A stretch of 64,000 bases of DNA from positions 231,336 through 295,335 of the forward strand of contig NZ_LODL01000013.1 of NCBI RefSeq assembly GCF_001551835.1, read 5' to 3'. Numbering within the stretch: position 1 is the first letter of the stretch; every line of letters starts with the position of its first letter. This document shows positions 49,482 to 58,454 of the stretch, piece after piece. The position numbers and the translations under genes were made by a program. This stretch comes from Dechloromonas denitrificans (GTDB lineage: Bacteria > Pseudomonadota > Gammaproteobacteria > Burkholderiales > Rhodocyclaceae). The notes beneath the pieces are model-generated. The model worked only from the letters and a program-made list of their open reading frames with translations. It was not told where the DNA came from and made no database searches.

Positions 49482-50836
49482 CCGGGGCCGGCCGCCGGCA
49501 CGTCGTCGTGGTGGATGCGCTTGAGCGCCACCTGGCGCTGGATTTCGCGGAAATCGTTTTCCCGGCCGTGCAGCGCGTACTGGCTGCGGATGGCGCTGAA
49601 CACTTTTTTCGCATCCGGGCTGGCCATCAGGTGTTCGGCGTGGCGGTCGGCCAGGTCGTTGTCGGTGAGCGACAGCGCCGCCCGCATCACGTCGAGCCGG
49701 GTTGCCGGTTCGAGTTCGCTGGCCAGTAGCGCCGGACGCAGACCGGCAAAGCGCGGTTTGCCCTTGTCGACCGAACTGATCGCCAGCAGCGCGGCAAAGC
49801 TGGCCTGGCCGTCGAGACCGAGAACCATGATTTCGCTGTCGCGCAGGCCGACCAGGACCTTTTCGGCCGAAATCTTGTCGCCCTTGTCGATATGGCTACG
49901 GGCCAGGCTCAGCCGGTCTTCGGTGGTCACCGCGCCGGGCATGGTGTCGTTGGCGACGACATCGGCCAGCGCCGCCCGCGCCGTCTCCATATCGCCGTTC
50001 AAGGTCGCGGCCTCGGCCAGCAGGCGCTTGCGCAAGTAATTGCGTGGCGTTTTCTTGCTTACTTCGTCGAGTACCTTCTGCGCTTCGGCGTGCTCGCCCT
50101 GGGCCATGCAGATGTTGGCCTTGATGTCCGAGGCATCGAAGAAGTGCGGCGTGCCGGCGACGACGCGCTCGATTTCGTCGCGTGCCTCGGTCAGCCGGTT
50201 CTGCTTGTGCAGCGAGCGGGCGACGCCGGCCCGCGCCCAGGGGAATTCGTAATTGTCGAGAATGTTCCGGTAGCTGGCTTCGGCCGCTTCTGCATCGCCG
50301 CTGGCGAGCTGCACTTCGGCCTCCTGGCGGAGGATTTCGAAACGATAGGGCCGGCCGGCCTCGCTGTCGCGCTGCGCATTGAGGATGGCCAGCGCCCGGG
50401 CATATTCCTGCTGCCGTTTTTCCTTGTAATAGGCGGCGAAGAAATTCTTCTTGGCGACGATGCGTTCCAGCCGCAGCAGCAGCTTGTCCGGCGAAAAGGG
50501 CTTGATGATGTAGTCGTCGGGGACCAGTTCGACGGCGGAAACCACCTGTTCGTAGGCCTGTTCGCCGGTCACCATCATGAAGATGCATTCGTCCGGCAGC
50601 AGGTTGAAGCGGCGTAGTTCTTCCAGCAGTTGCTGGCCCGAGCGGCCTTCGCCGAGCACGTAGTCGCAGAGGATGATGTCCGGCGTGTTGTTGCGGATGC
50701 GGTAAATGGCGTCCTGATAGTTGGAGGCGAACTCGACGGCAAAGGCGCCGACCGTCTGCGCGATGGTGCGCAAGGCATCGCGGGCCAGCGGCTGGTCGTC
50801 GATGACGAGAAAGCGTTTCTGGCTGAAGTCGGCCAT
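49478..50836 (-). CDS. Response regulator receiver domain with TPR-like repeats
   Basis: 452 residues. The receiver domain has Asp58 (IILCDYVLG), Thr90 (MMVTGEQ) and Lys112 (YIIKPFSPD). The remainder is helical TPR-like ([56 protein letters not shown]). No DNA-binding or enzymatic output is visible, so the output is probably protein-protein. The start overlaps the kinase-like gene by 1 nt, indicating a pair. Confidence 0.86.
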   Translation of the reverse strand: MADFSQKRFLVIDDQPLARDALRTIAQTVGAFAVEFASNYQDAIYRIRNNTPDIILCDYVLGEGRSGQQLLEELRRFNLLPDECIFMMVTGEQAYEQVVSAVELVPDDYIIKPFSPDKLLLRLERIVAKKNFFAAYYKEKRQQEYARALAILNAQRDSEAGRPYRFEILRQEAEVQLASGDAEAAEASYRNILDNYEFPWARAGVARSLHKQNRLTEARDEIERVVAGTPHFFDASDIKANICMAQGEHAEAQKVLDEVSKKTPRNYLRKRLLAEAATLNGDMETARAALADVVANDTMPGAVTTEDRLSLARSHIDKGDKISAEKVLVGLRDSEIMVLGLDGQASFAALLAISSVDKGKPRFAGLRPALLASELEPATRLDVMRAALSLTDNDLADRHAEHLMASPDAKKVFSAIRSQYALHGRENDFREIQRQVALKRIHHDDVPAAGPG

Positions 50837-51444
50837 CAGGGCAGCCTCAGTTCGAAGCGGGCGCCGCCGAGGCTGGCCGAGTTATCCAGGCGCAGGCTGC
50901 CTTGCCGGCCCTGGCGGACATGCAGCAGAGCCAGGCGTTCGGCCACCGTCAGGCCAACCCCGGCGGCCGGTGGCAGGCTGGCGAAGCCGGGGCCATCATC
51001 CTCGACCGCCAGCACCAGGCCGTCACCGTCGCGGCGGGCGCTGAGGAGAACGGCACGGCGCGCAAAGCGGCCGGCGTTCTGCACGGCGTTGTTCAGCATG
51101 TCGCCGACCAGATCGCGATCAAGCGGCCATTCGTCGGCCAGCGGACAGTCCACCGTCAGTTCGATGTTTTGCCGGGCAAGATGGCTTTTCTGGGCGAGAG
51201 CGACTTCGGCACAGAGGTCGCTGACGATGACCGGGGTGACGGCCGGGGTCGCGCTATGGCGCAGCAAGCGGTAGGCCGCCAGCGTCCGCGACAGTCGGTC
51301 GGCCGCCGCTTCGATGGCATAGCGGGCTTCACCCAGTGAAATGCCGTGCTGGGCTTCGGTGGCGGCAATCAGCGATTCGGCGACGAACATCTGGTTCTTC
51401 GCGTCGTGAATGCCGGAAGCGAGAATATCGAGCAATTTGTCCAA
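50836..51444 (-). CDS. Sensorless histidine kinase-like protein
   Basis: 202 residues, no membrane segment. The H-box is GIHDAKNQMF (His13) and the ATPase domain has an N-box-like DMLNNAVQNAG, a G1-like VEDDGPGF and G2-like GVGLTVAERL. With so short an N-terminus it has no sensor and may act with another input protein. It pairs with the receiver-TPR gene. Confidence 0.83.
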   Translation of the reverse strand: MDKLLDILASGIHDAKNQMFVAESLIAATEAQHGISLGEARYAIEAAADRLSRTLAAYRLLRHSATPAVTPVIVSDLCAEVALAQKSHLARQNIELTVDCPLADEWPLDRDLVGDMLNNAVQNAGRFARRAVLLSARRDGDGLVLAVEDDGPGFASLPPAAGVGLTVAERLALLHVRQGRQGSLRLDNSASLGGARFELRLP

Positions 51445-51528
51445 AGCAGTCCCTCTCCAGTGACATCTGTCGTGTCTTTGCTGGCAAGCATACCTCCGCT
51501 GGCGCTAAAGCGGGATAGATCCGGCGCC

Positions 51529-51954
51529 TCAGGCCGAGGAGCGCAGCGTGTAGGCCAGGCAGAGGCGGAGCGGGATGGCGGCGGCAGTGAACAGGTCGGT
51601 CAGCTCGCCGGCCGTCATTACGGCCGGAGCAACGCTGACCCGGCCGTTGCCGGCTTCGAAGACCGGAGTTTCGAGCAGGGCCAAGCGGGCGGCTTCGAGT
51701 GTGGCGATCGTTGCTTCGTCAAGCTGGGTGCCGGCCAGCACGAGAAAGTGAATGACCGGGGCCGGGACGCGGATCAGCGGGGCGTCGCCGGGCAGGCGCG
51801 GCAGCGGCGAATTGCGCACCCGGGAGTCTTCCTCGATGCGCCAGGGCCAGATGAACAGGCCGGGGGCGTCGTCCGGCCGGCTGATCCGGACCGGCAGCGT
51901 GGCATGTTTCTCGATGACGTGAGACAAGGCAGTCAGGCGGGAGAAAAGGGGCAT
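51529..51954 (-). CDS. Small protein, possibly Pvc16/DUF4255-like
   Basis: 141 residues, no signal or membrane segment. The order VIEKHATLPVRISRP, a tryptophan-rich segment (FIWPWRIEED), then PVIHFLVLAGT and VSVAPAVMTAGELTDLFTAA recalls Pvc16-type proteins of contractile injection systems, but the match is faint and no sheath, spike or tube gene is near. GGAGGT lies upstream of the start. Confidence 0.5.
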   Translation of the reverse strand: MPLFSRLTALSHVIEKHATLPVRISRPDDAPGLFIWPWRIEEDSRVRNSPLPRLPGDAPLIRVPAPVIHFLVLAGTQLDEATIATLEAARLALLETPVFEAGNGRVSVAPAVMTAGELTDLFTAAAIPLRLCLAYTLRSSA

Positions 51955-51990
51955 GGCGACCTCCTGAAAATGCCGGCTAGATTCTTCAGG

Positions 51991-52551
51991 TTAGCACAGG
52001 CCGGGTGCCTTGAGGGTCAGCGGCAGGCCGGCCGCGACCAGCGTCACCTGGTCGCAGACGGCAGCGACGTGCTGGTTGAGGCGGCCCTGCTCGTCGGCAA
52101 AGAGGCGCGACACCGGATGCATCGGCACGATGCCCCAGCCGACTTCATTGGAGACGAGAATGATGTGGCCGGGCAGTTGGGGGAGCAGGGCGATCAGTTC
52201 GCCTGTTTGCTGCGTGAACAGCGGGCAGTCGATGGCCTCGCCAGCCTCGGCCTGGCTTGCCGCGCGGCCGGCCAAGAGCAGGTTGGAGAGCCACAGGGTC
52301 AGGCAGTCGACCAGCAGGCAAGTGTCCGGCGCCGCCAATTCGCGCAGTTTGGCCGCTAGGTGCAGGGCCTCTTCGGCGCAGCCCCAGTCGGCCGGGCGGC
52401 GTGCGCGGTGATGGGCGATGCGCCGGGCCATTTCGCCGTCGCGCGCTTCGGCCGTCGCGAGGTAAATTACGCGCCGGCCGCTGGCCGCGGCCCGCTGTTC
52501 GGCGAGCAGGCTCTTGCCCGAACGGGCGCCGCCAAGGATCAGTTCTTTCAT
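51991..52551 (-). CDS. cobU: Adenosylcobinamide kinase / adenosylcobinamide-phosphate guanylyltransferase
   Basis: 186 residues. P-loop GGARSGKS at the N-terminus, catalytic-type His in MARRIAHHRARRPADW and VDCLTLWLSNLL, IILVSNEVGWGIVPMH fit CobU/CobP. It activates the corrinoid as adenosyl-GDP-cobinamide. A longer frame to 52860 covers the opposite-strand riboswitch and is not real. Divergent from cobT. Confidence 0.93.
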   Translation of the reverse strand: MKELILGGARSGKSLLAEQRAAASGRRVIYLATAEARDGEMARRIAHHRARRPADWGCAEEALHLAAKLRELAAPDTCLLVDCLTLWLSNLLLAGRAASQAEAGEAIDCPLFTQQTGELIALLPQLPGHIILVSNEVGWGIVPMHPVSRLFADEQGRLNQHVAAVCDQVTLVAAGLPLTLKAPGLC

Positions 52552-52594
52552 GGCCGGCACTTTAGGTGATTGCGCCCCCAACCGGCAAGCCGGA

Positions 52595-52755
52595 TAATCC
52601 GGGCCGATTCGATAAAACGGAACACGGTGCAAATCCGTGGCGGGCCCGCCGCTGTAATCGGGGACGGATGTCGCGACAGACCACTGCCTATGGGGAAACA
52701 GACCCGGCGGGAAGGTGCGGCAGACGGCTGATCCGAGAGCCAGAAGACCTATCGT
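52595..52755 (+). ncRNA. Cobalamin riboswitch controlling cobT-cobS
   Basis: The plus strand has CGGAACACGGTGCAAATCC, GCCGCTGTAATCGGGGACGG, a B12-box variant ACCACTG (52680-52686, with A where G is usual), GGCGGGAAGGTGCGGCAGAC and the 3' end GAGCCAGAAGACCT. The ~300-nt gap between cobU and cobT is taken by this and the hairpins below. Confidence 0.92.
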
Positions 52756-52790
52756 TTCAGTTTGGGCTGGAAGCCTGTGGACAGGGCTTC

Positions 52791-52818
52791 GCGGTAGCGT
52801 TTTTGCGAACGCCGCCGC
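52791..52818 (+). promoter_or_regulatory. Hairpin between the cobalamin riboswitch and cobT
   Basis: GCGG-TA-GCGTT and AACGC-CG-CCGC fold around a TTTGCG loop, 32 nt before the cobT ATG. It may be the expression platform; there is no clean U-run after it, so a translational switch or anti-structure is as likely as termination. Confidence 0.5.
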
Positions 52819-52850
52819 GAGGCCCTTTTGCGTTTTCAAGGAAGAATCGG

Positions 52851-53900
52851 ATGCATTCAAAATTTAATATCGTCGCCCCGGATCAGGGCCTCGCCGCCGC
52901 GTTGCAGCACAAGATCGACCAGAAGACCAAGCCGCTCGGCGCCCTTGGCCAGCTGGAGCAGGTCGCCAAAAAGCTCGGCCTGATCCAGCAGCGGCTCGAT
53001 CCGCAGTTCGGCCAGCCGCACCTGCTGGTTTTCGCCGGCGATCACGGCGCGGCCAAGGCCGGCGTCTCGGCTTTTCCGCAGGACGTGACCTGGCAGATGG
53101 TCGAGAATTTCCTGGCCGGCGGCGCCGCGATCAACGTCTTCGCGCGCCAGGCCGACATGCACCTCGCCGTCATCGACGCCGGTGTGGCACATGATTTCGG
53201 CAAGCGCAGCGGCCTGATCAACGCCAAGGTGGCGCCGGGCACGGCCAATTATCTCGAACAGCCGGCGATGACCGTCGAGCAGTGCGCCACGGCCATCGAG
53301 CGCGGCGCCGAAATCAGCCGCAATCTGTTCGCCAATGGCTGCAATATCGTCGGTTTCGGTGAAATGGGCATCGGCAACACGGCCGCCGCGTCGCTGATTA
53401 CCCACTGCCTGACCGGTGTCTCGTTGGCCGATTGTGTCGGCCGCGGCACCGGCCTCGACGATGCCGGCCTCGTCCGCAAGCAGGGCCTGCTCGAACAAGC
53501 ACTCGGCCGCTATCGTGCCGCCGGCGGCAACAATGAGCCGCTGGCCGTGCTGGCCGAATTCGGCGGCTTCGAGATCGCGATGATGGTCGGCGCCATGCTG
53601 GCCGCGGCCGAAGCCAAGATGGTGCTGCTGATCGACGGCTTTATTGTCAGTTCGGCAGCGTTGACCGCAGCCACCCTGTTCCCGGCCTTGGCCGATTACT
53701 GCGTCTTCTGCCACCGCTCGGCCGAACCCGGCCATCAGGCCCAGTTGCGGGCGCTGCAGGCCGAGCCGCTGCTCGACCTCGGCCTGCGCCTCGGCGAAGG
53801 GACGGGCGCCGCGCTGGCCTATCCGCTGGTCCAGGCGGCGGCCAATTTCCTCAACGAGATGGCCAGCTTCGAGTCGGCCGGCGTTTCCGACAAGGCCTAG
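52851..53900 (+). CDS. cobT: Nicotinate-nucleotide-dimethylbenzimidazole phosphoribosyltransferase
   Basis: 349 residues. The catalytic Glu is in [35 protein letters not shown] and [18 protein letters not shown] are CobT hallmarks. It makes alpha-ribazole phosphate from DMB. AAGGAAG precedes the start. A frame extension to 52566 crosses the riboswitch. Confidence 0.95.
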   Translation: MHSKFNIVAPDQGLAAALQHKIDQKTKPLGALGQLEQVAKKLGLIQQRLDPQFGQPHLLVFAGDHGAAKAGVSAFPQDVTWQMVENFLAGGAAINVFARQADMHLAVIDAGVAHDFGKRSGLINAKVAPGTANYLEQPAMTVEQCATAIERGAEISRNLFANGCNIVGFGEMGIGNTAAASLITHCLTGVSLADCVGRGTGLDDAGLVRKQGLLEQALGRYRAAGGNNEPLAVLAEFGGFEIAMMVGAMLAAAEAKMVLLIDGFIVSSAALTAATLFPALADYCVFCHRSAEPGHQAQLRALQAEPLLDLGLRLGEGTGAALAYPLVQAAANFLNEMASFESAGVSDKA

Positions 53901-53905
53901 GGCGC

Positions 53906-54667
53906 ATGCTGAAGCGCGAAGTCGAGTATTTCTTCGGTGCCGTCCGTTTCTTCACGCGGCTGCCGGTGCCCGGCTGGGTCGGGCATTCGGCCGAGGCGCT
54001 GAACCACTCGGCGCGCTACTTTCCCGCCGTCGGCCTGCTGGTCGGCGGCATCGGGGCGCTGGTCTATGGCGCGGCCGCCTTGCTCTGGCCGCCGGCGGTC
54101 GCCGTGCTGCTGTCGATGGCCGCCACCATCTACGCGACCGGGGCCTTCCACGAGGACGGGTTGTCGGACACCGTCGACGGCCTCGGTGGCGGTTGGGACA
54201 AGCTGCGCATCCTGGAGATCATGAAGGACTCGCGGGTCGGCAGTTATGGCGTCGTCGCCATGGTGCTCGCCCTGCTCGGCAAATTCACGCTGCTGGTGGC
54301 GCTCGACCCGGCGCTGGTGCCTTTTGCGCTACTGGCCGGCCATGCCGTGTCGCGCTTCTGCGCGACACTCTTGCTGGCAACGATGGACTACGTGCGTGAA
54401 GACCTGCTGGCCAAGGCCAAGCCGCTGGCCACCCGGCTGTCCACTGGCGCCCTGTTCTGCGCGCTGTTGTTCGTCGGGCTCGCCCTGGCCCTGCTGCCGC
54501 TCGCCAAGGCCGTCGCCGGCTGCCTGCTGGCGGGCTTGGCCACCTTCTGGCTGGCCGCCAAGTTCCGACGCTGGCTTGGTGGCTACACCGGCGATTGCCT
54601 GGGGGCGACGCAGCAAATCAGCGAAATCGCCTTCTACCTCGGCTTGCTCGCCCAGTTCGCTCATTAG
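53906..54667 (+). CDS. cobS: Adenosylcobinamide-GDP ribazoletransferase (cobalamin synthase)
   Basis: 253 residues, multi-pass membrane protein with the family motif FHEDGLSDTVDGLGGG and SRFCATLLLATMDYVRED. It joins the activated corrinoid and alpha-ribazole phosphate. It begins 5 nt after cobT. Confidence 0.93.
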   Translation: MLKREVEYFFGAVRFFTRLPVPGWVGHSAEALNHSARYFPAVGLLVGGIGALVYGAAALLWPPAVAVLLSMAATIYATGAFHEDGLSDTVDGLGGGWDKLRILEIMKDSRVGSYGVVAMVLALLGKFTLLVALDPALVPFALLAGHAVSRFCATLLLATMDYVREDLLAKAKPLATRLSTGALFCALLFVGLALALLPLAKAVAGCLLAGLATFWLAAKFRRWLGGYTGDCLGATQQISEIAFYLGLLAQFAH

Positions 54668-54750
54668 CCGCCGTACCGGCCTAGTGTGGCGTATGCTCAC
54701 GGGGATCAGTTGTCCTCGTTGTCGCCAGACTTGAACGAAAGGATCGGCCT

Positions 54751-55323
54751 GTGAATCCCGCAAAAATCAATGAACTCTTCGATCTGCTGCGGGCCGCCTG
54801 TGCCCGCCAGTTCGCCTTCAACCCGAAGCGGGTCACGGCGGGCATGCGCTACGTTGGCAAGGAAGGGCACGGCAAGGACATGGTGCATGTCTTTCGCGAT
54901 GCCGGCACCCATTCGCAGATCGTGCTGCAGAGTACTTCGGCCATCCTGCGCGAAAAACACGGCGACAAGCCGCACTGGACCGAAGCGGAAAAAGCTCATT
55001 ACCGCAGCAGCGATGCCGAAATCGAGGCCGAAATACGGGCCAAGGAGGCCGAGCTTGAATTCATCCGCCACAGCCCGCTGTATCTTGACCATCGCACCCA
55101 GTTGCTGGCGCACTACAAGGACTGGCCCGGTTACCAGGCCGGCGGGCCGAATCCGCGCGAGGCGGCGAGAGCCCTGATCGTCGCCCTCGGCGCAGCGCAG
55201 GATGCGCGCCTGGCCGCCTTTGCCGAGCATCTCGGTTCGTCGGACCCGGAGCATCTGGCGCATCTGCTGTTGGCGCCGTGCCATCTCGAACTGGAGGCCG
55301 TCCGGCAAACTACGGACGACTGA
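54751..55323 (+). CDS. Hypothetical cytosolic protein
   Basis: 190 residues from a GTG at 54751. No signal peptide or membrane segment; it is helical with charged residues (EKAHYRSSDAEIEAEIRAKEAELEF) and an N-terminal KINELFDLLRAACARQFAF. No family recognised. The stop overlaps the methyltransferase start (TGATG). Confidence 0.72.
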   Translation: MNPAKINELFDLLRAACARQFAFNPKRVTAGMRYVGKEGHGKDMVHVFRDAGTHSQIVLQSTSAILREKHGDKPHWTEAEKAHYRSSDAEIEAEIRAKEAELEFIRHSPLYLDHRTQLLAHYKDWPGYQAGGPNPREAARALIVALGAAQDARLAAFAEHLGSSDPEHLAHLLLAPCHLELEAVRQTTDD

Positions 55324-55919
55324 TGGAAAAACCCGACGCTCCGTCCTGCGCCAAGAATCGCGAGCCGATCCTCGGCGTGTTGCGCGACCATTTCGCCGAT
55401 TGCCGCGCGGTGCTGGAAATCGGCAGCGGAACCGGCCAGCACGCCATTTTCTTTGCCGGGCAGCTACCCCATCTGACCTGGCAGACTTCGGATTGTCCGG
55501 AAAACCTGCCGGGCATCGCCGTCTGGCTGGTCGATGCGGCACTGGCCAATACGCCGGCGCCGCTGGTCTTCAACGTGCTCGAGACCTGGCCCGAGCGCCG
55601 GGTCGATGCCGTGTTCAGCGCCAACACCTTGCACATCATGCCGTGGCCGGCCGTCGAACGCCTGTTCGCCCGCCTGCCGGAAATCCTGTCTGAGCAGGCC
55701 AAACTCGTCATCTATGGCCCCTTCAATTACGGTGGCGCCTTCACCAGCACGAGCAATGCGGCTTTTGATGCCTGGCTCAAGGAAAAGGCGGCGCATCAGG
55801 GTATCCGCGATTTCGAGGCGGTTGATGCACTGGCCGGTCAGGCCGGCTTGCGGTTGCTGGAAGACCGGGCGATGCCTTCGAACAACCGTTGTCTGGTCTG
55901 GCAGCGTACTGGCGCCTAG
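55323..55919 (+). CDS. DUF938 SAM-dependent methyltransferase
   Basis: 198 residues with the SAM motif VLEIGSGTGQHAIFFAGQLP and FSANTLHIMPWPAVERLF, typical of DUF938. The substrate is unknown. Translational coupling to the hypothetical gene upstream suggests a joint role. Confidence 0.88.
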   Translation: MEKPDAPSCAKNREPILGVLRDHFADCRAVLEIGSGTGQHAIFFAGQLPHLTWQTSDCPENLPGIAVWLVDAALANTPAPLVFNVLETWPERRVDAVFSANTLHIMPWPAVERLFARLPEILSEQAKLVIYGPFNYGGAFTSTSNAAFDAWLKEKAAHQGIRDFEAVDALAGQAGLRLLEDRAMPSNNRCLVWQRTGA

Positions 55920-55973
55920 TGGCCCCGGCCGCTGTGGCAGAATTCAAGGCATTGATATAGCGGATGGGCTGCC

Positions 55974-56306
55974 TTGGAATTGTTGCGTCTCGCCGCGCTG
56001 TTTGCCATCACGGCGCTGGCCGAAATCATCGGCTGCTACCTGCCCTGGCTCGTCCTCAAGCAAGGCAAGCCGGCTTTCCTGCTGCTGCCCGCGGCGCTGG
56101 CGCTGGCTGCCTTCGCCTGGTTGCTGACCCTGCATCCGAGCGCGGCTGGCCGGACCTATGCCGCCTATGGCGGCATGTATATCGCCGTCGCCTTGCTCTG
56201 GCTGCGTTGGGTCGACGGCATCGCCCTGACGCGCTGGGATCTGGCCGGGGCCGCCATTGCGCTGGTCGGCATGGCGGTGATCGCGCTGCAACCGGCGACA
56301 GCTTGA
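55974..56306 (+). CDS. YnfA/UPF0060 family membrane protein
   Basis: 110 residues, four membrane helices; [20 protein letters not shown] and [23 protein letters not shown] are diagnostic of the UPF0060 family. Start is TTG at 55974. Function unknown in most organisms. Confidence 0.88.
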   Translation: MELLRLAALFAITALAEIIGCYLPWLVLKQGKPAFLLLPAALALAAFAWLLTLHPSAAGRTYAAYGGMYIAVALLWLRWVDGIALTRWDLAGAAIALVGMAVIALQPATA

Positions 56307-56363
56307 ACGCCGCGCTCTGTCTGATGATCGAACCCTCGAACCATTACCGAAAGCATCACCAAC

Positions 56364-56822
56364 ATGCGTGAATTCCTGCTTCTGCTGCATCTCGCCGGTG
56401 TCATCGTCTGGCTGGGCGGTATGTTTTTCGCCCATTTCTGCCTGCGCCCGGTTGCCGCCGGGCAGTTGCCGCCGCCGCAGCGCCTGCAACTGTTGGCGGC
56501 GGTGCTCGGGCGCTTCTTCGTGGCGGTCGCCGTGGCCATCGCCGCCATCCTGCTTTCCGGGTTTGCCCGTCTGGCGCATACGGGCTTTGCTCAGGCGCCG
56601 CTGCACTGGCATCTGATGGCCGGGCTCGGTCTGCTGATGACGGCGATCTTCGCGCTGATCGTCGTCCGCCATTACCCGCGCCTGCGGGCCGGCGTCGCCG
56701 CCGGCGACTGGCCGGCGGCCGGCAGTGCGATGAACGGCATTCGCCAGTGGGTGGCGACCAATCTGGCGCTCGGCGGGCTGACCTTGCTCGTCGCCACGCT
56801 GGGCAGCCGGTTCGCCGCATGA
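56364..56822 (+). CDS. Small CopD-like membrane protein
   Basis: 152 residues with four hydrophobic segments, beginning FLLLLHLAGVIVWLGGMFFAH. This pattern of an early His and Trp resembles CopD/DUF4149-type membrane proteins. No ligand can be named. It overlaps the phosphatase gene as ATGA. Confidence 0.75.
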   Translation: MREFLLLLHLAGVIVWLGGMFFAHFCLRPVAAGQLPPPQRLQLLAAVLGRFFVAVAVAIAAILLSGFARLAHTGFAQAPLHWHLMAGLGLLMTAIFALIVVRHYPRLRAGVAAGDWPAAGSAMNGIRQWVATNLALGGLTLLVATLGSRFAA

Positions 56823-57331
56823 TCCTGCACCTGATCCGGCACCCGAAGCCGGTGGTCGAGCCGGGCATTTGCTACGGTCGACTCGATATTGCGGCCGAAA
56901 ATGCTGCTGCCGTTGCGGAGAGTTTGCTCAGCGAATTGCCGGCCGGGCTGCCGGTGTGGAGCAGCCCGCTGCGGCGCTGTCGGGAACTGGCTGAGCTGCT
57001 GCACCCGCAGCCTCGGCTCGACGAGCGGCTGGCCGAAATGAATTTCGGCCAGTGGGAAGGTCGACCGTGGGATGCCATTCCACGCGCCGAACTCGATGCC
57101 TGGGCGGCGAATGTCGCCGCATATGCCCCGCCGGGCGGCGAGTCGCCGCTCGCTCTGCAGCAGCGGGCACTCGATTTCGTCGCCGGGCTGGCCGTGCCGG
57201 AAGCGGTGATCGTCACCCATGCCGGCGTGATCCGGACCTTGTTTGCCCATTGGCAGGGCTTGCCGCCGGGCAAATGGACGGAACTGGTCTTTGCCTATGG
57301 TTCGCGGACGCGGGTGCTGCTGCCCGGCTAA
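56819..57331 (+). CDS. Alpha-ribazole phosphatase (histidine phosphatase family)
   Basis: 170 residues. MILHLIRHPKPV carries the phosphoaccepting His (RHP variant used by CobC-type phosphatases), LYGRLDIA-type CYGRLDIA follows, and VIVTHAGVIRTL carries the second His. It likely removes phosphate from alpha-ribazole phosphate or adenosylcobalamin phosphate, the last step of the pathway. The start at 56819 overlaps the previous stop. Confidence 0.85.
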   Translation: MILHLIRHPKPVVEPGICYGRLDIAAENAAAVAESLLSELPAGLPVWSSPLRRCRELAELLHPQPRLDERLAEMNFGQWEGRPWDAIPRAELDAWAANVAAYAPPGGESPLALQQRALDFVAGLAVPEAVIVTHAGVIRTLFAHWQGLPPGKWTELVFAYGSRTRVLLPG

Positions 57332-57356
57332 TCCGACAACGGCTAGAATGCCGGCC

Positions 57357-58454
57357 ATGGAAACCTTCAATCCCCTGCGTGATGCGGTGCCGCTTGGCGA
57401 AATCAAGCGGGCGCTGGTCATCAAGTTGCGCCACCACGGCGATGTGCTGGTCAGTTCGCCGGTCTTTTCGGTGCTCAAGGCGCAGGCGCCGCAGGTCGAA
57501 ATCGACGCGCTGGTCTATGCCGATACGGCCGAGATGCTGACCCTGCATCCGGCCATCGCCCAGGTCCATACGATCGACCGCAAGTGGAAGCAGCTCGGCA
57601 CAGTCGGCCAGGTCAAGGCCGAACTGGCGCTCTACAACACGCTGAAGGCGCGCGGTTACGACCTGATCATCCATCTCACCGAGCACTGGCGCGGCGCCTG
57701 GCTGTGCCGGCTACTCCAGCCGCGCTGGTCGGTCGGGCCGGTTGTCAAAGGGCGCAGCAAGCGCTGGAAACAGAGCTTTACCCACCTCCAGTCGGCGCCG
57801 GGCAATGCCTTGCGCCACATGGCCGAAGCCAACCTGGATTCGTTGCGCCGGATCGGCATTCAGCCTGGCCCGGACGAACGGCGCCTGACGCTGGTCCCGG
57901 GGGCGGCGGCCGAGGCGGTGGTGGCCCGGCATCTGCAAGGCTTCGGGCTTCAGGGCGGCGATTTCATTCACATCCATCCGGCCTCGCGCTGGTTCTTTAA
58001 ATGCTGGCCGGTGGACTCGATGGCGGCGCTGGTTGCCCGGCTGCAGGGCGAAGGCCACGCCGTGGTGCTGACCGCGGCGCCGAGCCGGGACGAGCAGGCG
58101 ATGTTGGAGGCGATCCAGGCCCGGCTGGCGACGCCGGCCTTCAGCCTGTCCGGCCAGTTGTCGCTGAAGGAGTTGGCGGCGCTGACCCAGGCCGCGAAGC
58201 TGTTCATCGGCGTCGATTCGGCGCCGATGCATATCGCGGCAGCCGTCGGCACGCCGACCGTGGCACTGTTCGGGCCGTCCGGCGACAAGCAGTGGGGGCC
58301 GTGGGGCGTGCCTTTCCGCGTCGTTGCCAGCACCCGGCATCCGTGCCGGCCGTGTGGCATCGACGGCTGTGGCGGCGGCAAGGTCAGCGACTGCCTGACT
58401 TCGTTGAGCGTTGAAGATGTGCTGGCCGCGGCGCACGAACTGCTCGCGCCGTGA
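57357..58454 (+). CDS. Lipopolysaccharide heptosyltransferase (GT9, WaaQ-like)
   Basis: 365 residues of the ADP-heptose:LPS heptosyltransferase family: ALVIKLRHHGDVLVSSPVFSV, IHIHPASRWFFKCWP and FIGVDSAPMHIAAAVGTPTVA. It adds heptose to the LPS inner core. ATG at 57357 is preferred; 57348 is an in-frame alternative. It overlaps the GT4 gene as GTGA and starts the glycan cluster. Confidence 0.9.
   Translation: METFNPLRDAVPLGEIKRALVIKLRHHGDVLVSSPVFSVLKAQAPQVEIDALVYADTAEMLTLHPAIAQVHTIDRKWKQLGTVGQVKAELALYNTLKARGYDLIIHLTEHWRGAWLCRLLQPRWSVGPVVKGRSKRWKQSFTHLQSAPGNALRHMAEANLDSLRRIGIQPGPDERRLTLVPGAAAEAVVARHLQGFGLQGGDFIHIHPASRWFFKCWPVDSMAALVARLQGEGHAVVLTAAPSRDEQAMLEAIQARLATPAFSLSGQLSLKELAALTQAAKLFIGVDSAPMHIAAAVGTPTVALFGPSGDKQWGPWGVPFRVVASTRHPCRPCGIDGCGGGKVSDCLTSLSVEDVLAAAHELLAP

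Noticed and set aside
47951-49729. 592-codon alternative plus-strand frame across cobQ
   Set aside because: The overlapping frame lacks the cobQ P-loop and amidotransferase motifs and looks Arg/Gly-rich, as expected from a GC-rich shadow.
51991-52860. N-terminal extension of cobU to 52860
   Set aside because: The extra 103 residues lie across the cobalamin riboswitch on the opposite strand and match no family; CobU starts at the P-loop near 52551.
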